From assembly GCA_017646485.1 (NCBI GenBank), contig JAGCML010000176.1:1-11314 (forward strand): a DNA stretch of 11,314 bases, given 5' to 3'. Numbering within the stretch: position 1 is the first letter of the stretch; each line of letters begins with the position of its first letter. This DNA is from Kiritimatiellia bacterium (GTDB lineage Bacteria; Verrucomicrobiota; Kiritimatiellia; RFP12; DVOR01). A model generated the notes under the pieces. It was not told where the DNA came from and ran no database searches. It saw nothing but the letters and a program-made list of their open reading frames with translations. The translations under genes were made by a program, and so were the position numbers. Shown here piece after piece: positions 1 to 7,235 of the stretch.

Positions 1-1222
1 AGGCGCGCGGATTCCAGCAGTAGTCTGCCACACCGAAGAGACCAATCTTAGAAGCTTCGGGCTTGTCCATGGGGTTGGAGACAAAACCGCTATACATGTC
101 TGCGCATTCAGCCTCTAAGCCGTAGGTACGACCCAACAACAAATGCGCGGCGCGGCAGTAGTCAGCCACGGGCCAGTTCCACCAAATATAAGCCTTACGG
201 CCGAGCTTGTTATTAATCCACTGCATGGATTCGAGCGTAATATCAGTGCAGACCGAGTCACCCGTCCACATCACCATGATATCTTCATCAAGGCCCTTAC
301 CCAAAGTTTCGAGATAGGTGCCGCCCGACCATGCCTTGTTATACTGCGTGGGGCAAATAATGAGCGGGGTCACGTCCTTCTTCGCACGGACGAAGTTACG
401 ATTCACATAGTTGAGCAACTCCACCTGCTTTTCAGCACGAGCACCTTCACCACCGATATCATCAAAGAAGACTGCGAAAGAACGCACACCCAAGGCATAC
501 ATCATTTCAAACTTATTCACGCAGGCCTTAATATCCGAATCATCCTTCCAAGAGATGTCACGACCCGGATGGACGGCCCACACGAAGTTGACCTTATTTT
601 CCTTGGCCACCTTCACCAACTCTGCAATGCGATTTGCTTCAACTGCAGGGTAAGGATCGCGCCACTGCGTGGAGAAACCATGATAAGGGTCATCCTTCGG
701 ACCGTAGATGTACGTATTCATCTTCCAGTCGCCATAGAAGCGGAACTGACTCTTACGGGCTTCAAAACTCCAGGGCTGACCATAGAAACCTTCCACCGAA
801 CCACGGAAACGGATGGAGGGCCAGTCCTTAATGGTTACCGTCATGAACTTTTCAGACTGGAGCAACTGGCGCAAGGTCTGCACTGCATAGAAGAGACCCG
901 AAGCATCCTTCGCAGTGATATCCACGCCCGTTTCCGTCAACTTCAAGGTATAACCTTCCGAGCGGAGCGTGTCATCCCACTTCCAATTCAACACGAACGC
1001 AGCCTCATCTGCCACGGTCACAAAACCCTTTAACACGCGCAATGCATCCACATCAAACGCTTCCACATTACGAACCGCCACCATCGTTGGCTTCGTGTAG
1101 GTGCCATAATCACCCAAGGTCACCTCTTGCGGAATCGGATAGACCTTCATGTATTCAGGCAAAACATCTGCCATCAAAAACGATGCGGCTAACATTGAGA
1201 AAAATGTAAGGGCCTTTCGCAT
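1..1222 (-). CDS. Secreted GH84 beta-N-acetylglucosaminidase, C-terminus cut by window edge
   Basis: The 407 visible codons have no stop, so the gene continues past the left edge. Family role: GH84 enzymes remove terminal beta-linked GlcNAc (and O-GlcNAc) by substrate-assisted catalysis using two adjacent aspartates. Seen: a probable signal peptide at about residues 1-18 (MRKALTFFSMLAASFLMA), an N-terminal GH84-associated region to about 130, then the catalytic barrel with EGFYGQPWS (144-152), KMNTYIYGPKDDPYH (167-181), the catalytic pair D254-D255 in FFDDIG, CPTQYN (290-295), WTGD (319-322), WWNWPVADY (347-355) and GFVSNP (379-384). By recall it closely resembles B. thetaiotaomicron BT_4395, about 737 residues, so some 300 residues of C-terminal domains should lie outside. 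The ATG at 1222 has AAAGGAAA just upstream. The product is probably periplasmic or outer-surface, scavenging GlcNAc from mucin or glycoproteins. It lies 77 nt after pdxB, and I see no clear promoter or terminator in that gap. Confidence 0.93.
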   Translation of the reverse strand, partial: MRKALTFFSMLAASFLMADVLPEYMKVYPIPQEVTLGDYGTYTKPTMVAVRNVEAFDVDALRVLKGFVTVADEAAFVLNWKWDDTLRSEGYTLKLTETGVDITAKDASGLFYAVQTLRQLLQSEKFMTVTIKDWPSIRFRGSVEGFYGQPWSFEARKSQFRFYGDWKMNTYIYGPKDDPYHGFSTQWRDPYPAVEANRIAELVKVAKENKVNFVWAVHPGRDISWKDDSDIKACVNKFEMMYALGVRSFAVFFDDIGGEGARAEKQVELLNYVNRNFVRAKKDVTPLIICPTQYNKAWSGGTYLETLGKGLDEDIMVMWTGDSVCTDITLESMQWINNKLGRKAYIWWNWPVADYCRAAHLLLGRTYGLEAECADMYSGFVSNPMDKPEASKIGLFGVADYCWNPRA

Positions 1223-1299
1223 ACTACATTTCCTTTCAATTGAATGTGAATCAAACAAAACCTAACCAATTTAACAAAATCAAAAGAGAGAGAAAAGGC

Positions 1300-2865
1300 T
1301 TAACTGTCGCTTTCGTCGGGTTGCGTTTTAGAGGGCACACGCCGTTTTTTCGCCGTGGCTTTCTTTGCCGTCGGTTTAGTCTTTTTAGGCTTTAACGCCT
1401 CATCCGTCTGTACAAGCCCATTCAACTTTGCGAATTCCATCAGCTTTTTCGAGGTCTCATCAAACTTTTCGATGTCATAGTCCCCTGCTTCAGCCTTCTC
1501 ACGCATCTGCGTCAAGAAGAAGCCAAGCGTCTCAATGGGGATCTGGAACTGTTGGGAATCTTTTCGACGACCACGCTTTGACGACGTTTTCGGCTTAGCC
1601 TTTTCCGATGCGGTTACCACCTTCGCTTTAGATTGACCAACCATCTTTTTCGCCTTTGCGGAGGCTTTAGGTGTGGCAGACTTCCGCTTTGCAGGCGTCT
1701 TCTTCGCCGTAGCCTTCTGAATCTGAAACCCAATCGCCGACAATTTTTGTTCAAGTTCAGGCGAAGCATTTCGGAGGATTAAGGTTGTTGCCGAAAAGAG
1801 ACGACGGAAGGGATAGTGCTTACGCAAGGCATCGAAATTCGCCTTACGCTTTGCCACATCACTATCAAAGGAGGCTCTAAAGCGCGCAGTATCCCCTTCA
1901 ATATCACACGTTGCCTGCACGGCAATGCGCATCACCGCCTCATCGGTCTTTCCTGCGCAGTCAATTTCAAGCTCAGGCACAGGTGCAGGCGGGAACGTAG
2001 GAAGCTCGCCGGGTTCTACACCCAGGAACTTACAAGCGGCTTGGTAAACCGCAATCGTGCCATTCGCCTTGCCTTCATAGGCATGGCCAGCGATATGGGG
2101 CGTCGTCAATGCCGCCACTGCGGCAAGGTCTGGAGAGTAATCGGGTTCCCCTTCCCAACAATCAATAGCGGCATCTGAAAGGAATCCTGCGCCCAACATT
2201 GTTGCGACCAACGCATTATCACACACAGGACCACGCGCGAAATTGAGCAAGACCGCGCCAGGCTTGACCTTTCGTACGATGGGACCCGAAAACATCCCCA
2301 CGGTCTTATGCGGGCCATCGGGTGTAAGCGGCACGTGAAAGGTGATTACATCGGCCTGTTCGATAAGAGATTCAGAGGAGATAAAATCACGCGCGGCAAA
2401 ATCACCTTGTTCTTGGCGAGGCGGATCACAGCCAATCACCTTCATGCCCAAGGCCTGCTCGGCGAACTTCCACACCAAGCGCCCCACATGGCCTACCCCA
2501 ACGATGCCCAATGTGGCACCCTGCCAAGAACGCTTTTGACGTTCACCAATGACTAAAAGAGCGGCAATCACATAGTTGGCGACGCTCTCTGCATTACACC
2601 CTGGCGCTGCTACCACTTGAATATTACGCGCACGCGTAGCGTTAAAGTCGATGTGATCGGTCCCCACCACCCCGCTACCAATAAAGCGGAGCGAAGTATC
2701 TGAAAGCAACGCTTCATTTACGCGACAAGTTGAACGGATAAAGAGCAGATCAACATCCGTCAAGGCCTCTGGTTTAAGGGCACGCCCCTCAATAGCGGTT
2801 GCCTCTCCAAGACGAGCAAAGAGCTCATCTCCCAGGACCATGTTTTTGTCATAGAGAATTTTCAC
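1300..2865 (-). CDS. pdxB: Erythronate-4-phosphate dehydrogenase with a long lysine-rich C-terminal extension
   Basis: PdxB oxidises 4-phospho-D-erythronate with NAD, the second step of DXP-dependent pyridoxal phosphate synthesis, in the cytoplasm. Seen: N-terminal MKILYDKNMVLGDELFARLG as in PdxB; Rossmann motif GIVGVGHVG (120-128) with D147 at the end of beta-2; the D-2-hydroxyacid dehydrogenase triad R211, E240, H257, with the same spacing as R208/E237/H254 of E. coli PdxB; and the PdxB-specific dimerisation domain (DUF3410) at about 295-383 with FDALRKHYPFRR (344-355). The E. coli enzyme has 378 residues; this one has 521. Residues 384-434 and 491-510 are Lys/Ala/Pro-rich (AKKTPAKRK, KKATAKKRR) and flank a predicted helical segment at 440-486. 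The GTG start is fixed by family alignment, by a weak GAAGG 7 nt upstream, and by the GTGA overlap with the hslO stop, which implies translational coupling. Confidence 0.88.
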   Translation of the reverse strand: MKILYDKNMVLGDELFARLGEATAIEGRALKPEALTDVDLLFIRSTCRVNEALLSDTSLRFIGSGVVGTDHIDFNATRARNIQVVAAPGCNAESVANYVIAALLVIGERQKRSWQGATLGIVGVGHVGRLVWKFAEQALGMKVIGCDPPRQEQGDFAARDFISSESLIEQADVITFHVPLTPDGPHKTVGMFSGPIVRKVKPGAVLLNFARGPVCDNALVATMLGAGFLSDAAIDCWEGEPDYSPDLAAVAALTTPHIAGHAYEGKANGTIAVYQAACKFLGVEPGELPTFPPAPVPELEIDCAGKTDEAVMRIAVQATCDIEGDTARFRASFDSDVAKRKANFDALRKHYPFRRLFSATTLILRNASPELEQKLSAIGFQIQKATAKKTPAKRKSATPKASAKAKKMVGQSKAKVVTASEKAKPKTSSKRGRRKDSQQFQIPIETLGFFLTQMREKAEAGDYDIEKFDETSKKLMEFAKLNGLVQTDEALKPKKTKPTAKKATAKKRRVPSKTQPDESDS

Positions 2866-3749
2866 AATAATGCCTTCAATTGCTCAAGGGTAATCGTAAA
2901 GCCCTTGCCGCACATATGACAATAGATATCATGCGGGCGCCCCTCAGCAATCATCGCCTCTAAATCTTCCTTCGGCAAGGAGGAGAGCATATTGATGACA
3001 CGTTCAGAAGAACACGAACAAGCGAATGAAACGGTTCGCTCCTGCACATCTTCTGCATGTCCAAGCCCTAATGCCGCAGCGATGGTTTCCAGAGAAGCGC
3101 CATCATCTAACAAACGCAAAACCTCGGGGGAATCAAAGAGGTTGCGCGTCCGCACGAAGGCATCTGCATCCGCCTCGGGCAAGAGTTCGCACATCATCGC
3201 ATGCACACAGGAGACATAACCATTTTGTGTAGCACCGGAGACTTGCACTAAGGCGGTGCGCTGCAGTGATTTGCAGAAGTACGCTTCAATGATATCGGTG
3301 ACACTCACGCACTTTTCGACGACGACATTGAATAAGGTATTGGAAGCAGAGGTGCCCTCTGTAATCACAACGCCACACTGAGCCGCCGGACCAAGCGCAC
3401 GCGTAAAGAGTTCCTCATCCGAACAGTTGGAGTCGTCTAAGTCACCTAAGACCTTTTGACGCGTATAACCACGGATTGTAAACCCTGCAGTACACTCAAT
3501 CGTTGCACCCCCAAGCGACCCCTCTGGGAAGAGCATACGCAATGAAATCGCCTGGTTTTCACGTTCAAGTAAAGTGCCTAAAAGTGCAGCACCGCCAACC
3601 ATTTCAGCCTGAATCAGACCCGCTGTCGGGCCACAAAGATGATTTCGCTCTAAAGTGCGCGCAGTATCTGTTACATTCGCAACCGTTAGACGAGCTTGAA
3701 TCTCAGGGAAATACCCTGTAACAATCCGATCCAAGGAGTTCACGACCAT
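2862..3749 (-). CDS. hslO: Hsp33 redox-regulated holdase chaperone
   Basis: Hsp33 is a cytoplasmic chaperone that is zinc-bound and inactive when reduced, and becomes an active holdase when oxidants form disulfides between its zinc cysteines. Seen: 295 residues, against 292 in E. coli; an N-terminal Hsp33 core with RNHLCGPTAGLIQAE (35-49) and FPEGSLGGATIECT (74-87); and the diagnostic C-terminal zinc set C244-x-C246 in FACSCSSER with C277-x-x-C280 in CHMCGKGF. All four ligands are present, so the redox switch should be intact. The ATG at 3749 has a strong GAGGAG 7 nt upstream. The TGA stop overlaps the pdxB GTG, and the upstream glycosyltransferase ends 39 nt before, so hslO is probably translated from a polycistronic mRNA starting at the M23 gene. 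No heat-shock-type promoter was recognised in the 39-nt gap. Confidence 0.95.
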   Translation of the reverse strand: MVVNSLDRIVTGYFPEIQARLTVANVTDTARTLERNHLCGPTAGLIQAEMVGGAALLGTLLERENQAISLRMLFPEGSLGGATIECTAGFTIRGYTRQKVLGDLDDSNCSDEELFTRALGPAAQCGVVITEGTSASNTLFNVVVEKCVSVTDIIEAYFCKSLQRTALVQVSGATQNGYVSCVHAMMCELLPEADADAFVRTRNLFDSPEVLRLLDDGASLETIAAALGLGHAEDVQERTVSFACSCSSERVINMLSSLPKEDLEAMIAEGRPHDIYCHMCGKGFTITLEQLKALL

Positions 3750-3788
3750 ACGAAGGCTCCTCGTACATTAAAAATTTTAGAAAGGGAA

Positions 3789-4826
3789 TTAGCGATACAC
3801 TTCTTCGGCCCACTCGTAATCCGAGGAATAAGGACGATTAAAGAGTGTTTCTAACATGAAGTTCAAGATGCGTTCGCCAGAAAAGATGCTGTGATAGCGT
3901 GCGCGCCCTGCGGCGGCAATCGCCTTACGTTCTTCATCATGATTCTGAAGCCACAACAACTTTTCAACCAAGTCTGGGACATCGTGATAGTACAGCACCT
4001 CTTTATCAGAGAAGAAGTCTTGCATCTGATCGCCATCATAAACAGCAGTCAATAAACCAGAGCCCATCAAATGTGCAATGCGGTCGGAAGAATACCACTT
4101 CATACCGAAATAACGATTGATGTTCAGCCCCATCTTGGCACTGGCCAAGAGATCATCATACTCTGCACCACCGACAATCGCTGGACGATTGCCCATGCCC
4201 ACGAGTTCAAAGCGAATCGGCTTATCCTTCAAGGCCGCCGAAAGACGATTCACAAAGTCCAATCGCGGATCGCCGTGGCGGGGTTGGCCTGCGTAGAAAA
4301 TATCAAAGGAGAAATCATCCGAAGGACGCGTGCTATTATCCAAGGTTTCCAACGCTGTATCGGCAGGATTCGGCATGTAAGCAACGATATTCTTTCCCGT
4401 CATGAAGGGCTTGAGATACTGTTCACCGCCCGTCGTGGCAAAGAGTGCGTCGCAACTATACATGCGTTCACGCATCTGTTCCTGCGGATGTTTATCACAC
4501 AAAGGATCCACATTAAAGTGGGCGATCTTCACCCCTGGCACCTCGTTGCGAATTGCATCCAGCGTGCTATTACGAATAAAGTCACAGTGCCCTAAGAGAA
4601 TAACGTCTGGACGGAAGTTTTTGGCCGTCTTCACCAAAGACTTATTCACCAAGCGTTCACCGATGGGCACAATGCCAAAGCCCATGTAACGCGCCAAGTC
4701 TCGGTCAGAGAACTCGCACAAACGATGATTACCACGGACTGCTCCGCAGGCCAATGCTCGTCCAGGCCCCATGCGAAGTTTACCATAGCGGCGAATCAAC
4801 AAATTATCTACTAAAAGAATGCGCAT
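3789..4826 (-). CDS. CgeB-like glycosyltransferase (GT-B fold, group 1 type)
   Basis: Recognisable as a GT-B glycosyltransferase of the CgeB / Glyco_trans_1_2 kind; donor and acceptor cannot be read from sequence. Seen: 345 residues, no signal peptide or membrane segment. The N-terminal half has Rossmann-like strands (MRILLVDN at 1-8, PDVILLGHCD at 73-82, VKIAHFNVDP at 99-108). The C-terminal half holds FDIFYAGQPRHGDPR (174-188), RFELVGMG (205-212) and the family's closing block from SDRIAHLMGSGLLTAVYDG (247-265) through DKEVLYYHDVPDLVEKL (274-290) to RARYHSIFSGERI (308-320). The ATG at 4826 has AAAGGAGG at 4841-4834, overlapping the stop codon of the upstream M23 gene, with 7 nt spacing. Such enzymes often decorate lipopolysaccharide or other surface glycans. 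Sitting with a cell-wall peptidase fits an envelope role, but that is inference. Confidence 0.8.
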   Translation of the reverse strand: MRILLVDNLLIRRYGKLRMGPGRALACGAVRGNHRLCEFSDRDLARYMGFGIVPIGERLVNKSLVKTAKNFRPDVILLGHCDFIRNSTLDAIRNEVPGVKIAHFNVDPLCDKHPQEQMRERMYSCDALFATTGGEQYLKPFMTGKNIVAYMPNPADTALETLDNSTRPSDDFSFDIFYAGQPRHGDPRLDFVNRLSAALKDKPIRFELVGMGNRPAIVGGAEYDDLLASAKMGLNINRYFGMKWYSSDRIAHLMGSGLLTAVYDGDQMQDFFSDKEVLYYHDVPDLVEKLLWLQNHDEERKAIAAAGRARYHSIFSGERILNFMLETLFNRPYSSDYEWAEEVYR

Positions 4827-4839
4827 TGAATGGCCTCCT

Positions 4840-5913
4840 TTATCCTACTTCACCAGGCTTTTCTGTTGCACGAGGTGGGAACCCCGGGCAAACGAGCAGC
4901 CCTTCCAACAGACTTTCTCCACGTTTGGTCAAAACCCCATGCTTTACAAAGGGACGACCACGAAGAAGTTCTGCTGTATTCTCTGTTAGGATTGTGCCAG
5001 GTTTGATTTCAACTGGCAACTCACGAATCGAAAGTGGAATTCCCTCGCGGGAAAAAGCGATTGCATAGGGACGATCTGCCGCAATCTTTTGCGGTGCATG
5101 GCGACGCAGATACGGCATATGCGAGCAAGTCAAGCGTAGTCCGCCTACGCGATTCACCAAGTATTTACCATCAATCGCCACACAAAATGCCTCAGGCTTC
5201 TTGGCTAAATAGTTGGCAAAATCGAAAATCCCGTGATGACGTTGGGCAGCGAAGGCGACACAGGGATCAATTCCAAAGAGATTTGCGCCATTCCAAACGC
5301 CATGCTGGTCATCAATCATGGGGTAAAAACTATTCAACATCACCCCAATTTCAAAGTGTAAATGGCTCCGCCCCCTCGGAATGTCAGGCGTATGCCCCAT
5401 AATGCCAAGCACGGTTCTGGCAGGAATCTTTTCGCCCACCTTCAACGATTCATCCACATGGTGCAAGTGTCCGTAGAGGGTGTACACATTGCCGAAATCA
5501 GGAATCGCATGCCACACCACCACATAATTACCATAAAGGGAACTATTTTTGGTGCAGTCATTCACATAGACCACTGTCCCTTCGGCTACGGCACAAACAC
5601 GATCTTCGGGTTCTTCAGAACGGCGCCAAGGCTGCACAGGTGCAATATCAATCCCTTCATGGAAGCGGGGCGACCCATCTGCATAACGTCGCGTATTGCC
5701 GAACATGCCACTTTCGGGCTTCCCTGTGCCTGTGTCCATAAAGATGCCGTCACGCACCGAACCATCTAAGACTTGATGTCCTGTCGGTGGATAGAGGCGA
5801 ATTCCCGTTGCATCAGGCTTTATCGGAGCCCCTTCTGCAGAAAAAGGAACCGCACTCGCACCAAGGGCACAAGTCATCGATTTCAAAAATGTTCTTCGCG
5901 TAATCATCTTCAC
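4840..5913 (-). CDS. Tat-exported M23 (LytM-type) metallopeptidase
   Basis: M23 domains are zinc endopeptidases that usually cut peptidoglycan peptide bridges. Seen: 357 residues with a twin-arginine signal ITRRTFLKSM (R6-R7), a hydrophobic stretch to about residue 26, then an M23 domain at about 80-195. The metal and catalytic set is complete: H85 and D89 in FHEGIDIAP, H149 in YGHLHH, and H184-x-H186 in SHLHFEIG, so it should be active rather than a degenerate LytM regulator. Residues 200-357 form an unrecognised C-terminal region. The GTG at 5913 gives MKMITRRTFLK; an ATG two codons in (5907) is an alternative. Neither has a Shine-Dalgarno, and an extended -10 ends exactly 6 nt before the GTG, so the transcript may be leaderless. 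First gene of the probable operon with the glycosyltransferase, hslO and pdxB; expected to act in the periplasm. Confidence 0.85.
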   Translation of the reverse strand: MKMITRRTFLKSMTCALGASAVPFSAEGAPIKPDATGIRLYPPTGHQVLDGSVRDGIFMDTGTGKPESGMFGNTRRYADGSPRFHEGIDIAPVQPWRRSEEPEDRVCAVAEGTVVYVNDCTKNSSLYGNYVVVWHAIPDFGNVYTLYGHLHHVDESLKVGEKIPARTVLGIMGHTPDIPRGRSHLHFEIGVMLNSFYPMIDDQHGVWNGANLFGIDPCVAFAAQRHHGIFDFANYLAKKPEAFCVAIDGKYLVNRVGGLRLTCSHMPYLRRHAPQKIAADRPYAIAFSREGIPLSIRELPVEIKPGTILTENTAELLRGRPFVKHGVLTKRGESLLEGLLVCPGFPPRATEKPGEVG

Positions 5914-5919
5914 TATGTA

Positions 5920-5946
5920 AGTATACCATAAAAGGAGTTATGACAA
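5920..5946 (-). promoter_or_regulatory. Extended -10 promoter of the M23-GT-hslO-pdxB operon
   Basis: Minus-strand TTGTCA at 5946-5941 (5 of 6 to TTGACA) lies 15 nt before TATACT at 5925-5920 (5 of 6 to TATAAT), with a TG at 5928-5927 giving an extended -10. The spacer is short, which an extended -10 can compensate. Counting from the hexamer, +1 falls at about 5913, the first base of the GTG start, so a leaderless message is predicted. Motifs are seen; activity is inferred. Confidence 0.55.
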
Positions 5947-6025
5947 GTCTTTTTTATAGACAATTAATGAGTAAAACTCAAAAATACACACCCCATAGAC
6001 CTTGTCACCCCCACTTCCCGTCGCA

Positions 6026-6038
6026 TTATCCGCTCACA
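6026..6038 (-). promoter_or_regulatory. 13-nt match to the lac operator core (doubtful)
   Basis: The minus strand reads TGTGAGCGGATAA at 6038-6026, identical to 13 consecutive bases of E. coli lacO1. It sits about 100 nt upstream of the predicted M23 operon start. LacI-family sites share such half-sites, but there is no LacI gene in the window, and the site lies between a terminator and a promoter where function is unproven. It may be chance. Confidence 0.15.
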
Positions 6039-6055
6039 TGCCGACTTTACCACAC

Positions 6056-6091
6056 AAAAAATACGCGTGGTGCACAATCGTACGCCACACG
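6056..6091 (-). terminator. Intrinsic terminator of the TIM-barrel gene
   Basis: On the minus strand, seven paired bases (CGTGTGG at 6091-6085 with CCACGCG at 6070-6064, one G-U pair) continue after a C-A mismatch into GTAC/GTGC with a GATT loop. This is followed by TATTTTTT at 6063-6056. It lies about 75 nt downstream of the stop at 6166 and separates that gene from the M23 operon promoter. Confidence 0.75.
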
Positions 6092-6165
6092 AGGAATCAA
6101 TCCGAAATTCGGCACTTTTTACCCTCTCACATACGCTTTGATGTCACACCGAATGCGTAGATCTG

Positions 6166-7113
6166 TTATTCTTCCACGACATCGGCCAACAGTTGCTCCA
6201 GGCGTTCGCGCCCTGCACGAAGCGCATCTTCTGCTACCATCGGTGAGGGTTCGAAGACCCGAATCAGCCCAGGCTTCTGCAATAAGGGCAATAACACCTC
6301 ATAATCCACCTCTCCCTCACCAGGTGCGCAATGGTCTTCTTCCAAATCACGGACATCGTGAATATGCGTTCCTACGGTAAAGGGCAAGGTCAAATTTAAT
6401 GTTTCGGCAACCGGCCAGTCGCCCGTGCGCGCTTGGCGTTCGCCATGGCCAATGTCATACCACGCGGCCAAGCAGGGCGAGGGGAACCGTTCACGTAAAA
6501 AGGCACACTCTGCAGGATCAGGAAAGGCCTCCAAGCCTGGCAGATTCTCAAAAGCAAGCACCACACCCGCATCTTCAAAGCGCGGCAATAATTGGTCCAA
6601 CGCAAAGGACACCGCATCCAACCACTGCGGTGCGGCCGCCTCACGATAAGCGCGTTCCTGCGCCACTAAGTCTAAATCGGCGTGCCCCAATGCTTGCAAC
6701 GCTCGAGAGAGTTGGGAACGATAAGGACGACTTCCAAAAAAGCGACCTGGCTCACGCAGTTCGACACGTCCGCCATGCGTGACTACTGCCTGCGCACCAA
6801 AGCGTGCCGCAGCATCTAACGTGCGCAACATCGCCTGAATCGCAGCACGGCGTTCCTCTGCATCTGGCGCAGCCAAACTAAACACCTCGGGCCCTAATTG
6901 CGGCATTCCCAATGGCATCGGGCAAAACGCATGCACGCTGGAAACGGTGAGTCCCTCTGCGGCCAACGCATCTTCCCATGCGTCCAACTCCACATCACGC
7001 GTAAAATAACCCAACTCCACTGCACCAAAGCCAAGCGCGGCCGTACGAGCAGCCATCACATCTGGAGCATATCGGTGCCCTGCAAAATACGAGGTAGAAA
7101 GCGAAAACTTCAT
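6166..7113 (-). CDS. Xylose-isomerase-like TIM-barrel protein (sugar phosphate isomerase/epimerase, AP endonuclease 2 superfamily)
   Basis: The superfamily (PF01261) are metal-dependent TIM barrels that isomerise or epimerise sugars and cyclitols; the substrate here is unknown. Counting from the ATG at 7113 (315 residues), the usual ligand positions are all visible: E189 in FENLPG, D220 and H223 in WYDIGHGE, H250-x-H252 in GTHIHDV, H261 followed by the conserved APGEGEVDY (263-271), and E288 in VFEPSP. THGGR (112-116) marks an earlier strand. No signal peptide, so cytoplasmic. A TTG at 7161 would extend the frame by 16 residues (MRARGACL...), but the family begins at MKFSLSTSYF. No Shine-Dalgarno precedes 7113; instead an extended -10 ends 6 nt upstream. 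Monocistronic, divergent from glnS, and closed by a terminator at 6091-6056. Confidence 0.85.
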   Translation of the reverse strand: MKFSLSTSYFAGHRYAPDVMAARTAALGFGAVELGYFTRDVELDAWEDALAAEGLTVSSVHAFCPMPLGMPQLGPEVFSLAAPDAEERRAAIQAMLRTLDAAARFGAQAVVTHGGRVELREPGRFFGSRPYRSQLSRALQALGHADLDLVAQERAYREAAAPQWLDAVSFALDQLLPRFEDAGVVLAFENLPGLEAFPDPAECAFLRERFPSPCLAAWYDIGHGERQARTGDWPVAETLNLTLPFTVGTHIHDVRDLEEDHCAPGEGEVDYEVLLPLLQKPGLIRVFEPSPMVAEDALRAGRERLEQLLADVVEE

Positions 7114-7119
7114 ATGAAT

Positions 7120-7128
7120 AGTGTAGCA
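7120..7128 (-). promoter_or_regulatory. Extended -10 of the TIM-barrel gene, predicts leaderless mRNA
   Basis: The minus strand reads TGC-TACACT (7128-7120), then six bases, then ATG at 7113. TACACT matches TATAAT at 4 of 6 and the TG makes it extended. No convincing -35 hexamer is seen 15-19 nt further up. The geometry (TGN, hexamer, 6 nt, start codon) is the same as at the M23 gene. A competing -10, TATACG at 7139-7134 with TTGCGT at 7161-7156, would give a leader of about 14 nt. Confidence 0.4.
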
Positions 7129-7163
7129 AAATACGTATAAACACGCTCCTCTTGCACGCAATT

Positions 7164-7172
7164 TGATATACT
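7164..7172 (+). promoter_or_regulatory. Extended -10 promoter of glnS
   Basis: TGA-TATACT at 7164-7172 is an extended -10 (5 of 6 in the hexamer). No good -35 is seen at normal spacing. The predicted +1 is about 7179, leaving a leader of about 53 nt before the glnS GTG, or 27 nt before the ATG at 7206. It lies within the divergent intergenic region shared with the TIM-barrel gene. Confidence 0.5.
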
Positions 7173-7205
7173 TATGCGGATTTTTGTTTTAAGGATGCAT
7201 TTATT

Positions 7206-7235
7206 ATGGAAGAAAAGCGTCATCTACTCCCGTGA
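7206..7235 (+). CDS. Possible 9-residue leader ORF coupled to glnS
   Basis: ATG at 7206 opens MEEKRHLLP and stops at TGA 7233-7235, which overlaps the glnS GTG (7232-7234) as GTGA. An AAGGA lies at 7191-7195, 10 nt upstream, while the GTG has no Shine-Dalgarno of its own. The same GTGA overlap joins hslO to pdxB. A coupled leader is one explanation. Another is a missing base in the C run at 7229-7231: a fourth C would fuse MEEKRHLLP in frame to GlnRS. A second short frame starts at ATG 7195 and ends at 7239. Peptide production is unproven. Confidence 0.3.
   Translation: MEEKRHLLP

Noticed and set aside
143..1033. 296-codon frame on the plus strand
   Set aside because: It is antisense to the GH84 gene, whose catalytic motifs are unmistakable. 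The plus-strand translation has no recognisable domain or ribosome site.
6101..6118. CCGAAATTCGG followed by T-rich tract as a plus-strand terminator
   Set aside because: With a minimum loop only about three base pairs form, and no plus-strand gene ends nearby.
5940..6380. 146-codon plus-strand frame across the intergenic region
   Set aside because: It runs through the operon promoter and the minus-strand terminator and into the TIM-barrel gene. It is rich in His, Pro and Arg with no motif.
7111..7161. TTG start at 7161 for the TIM-barrel protein
   Set aside because: The added residues do not resemble family N-termini and would be encoded by the promoter. The ATG at 7113 begins the first barrel strand.
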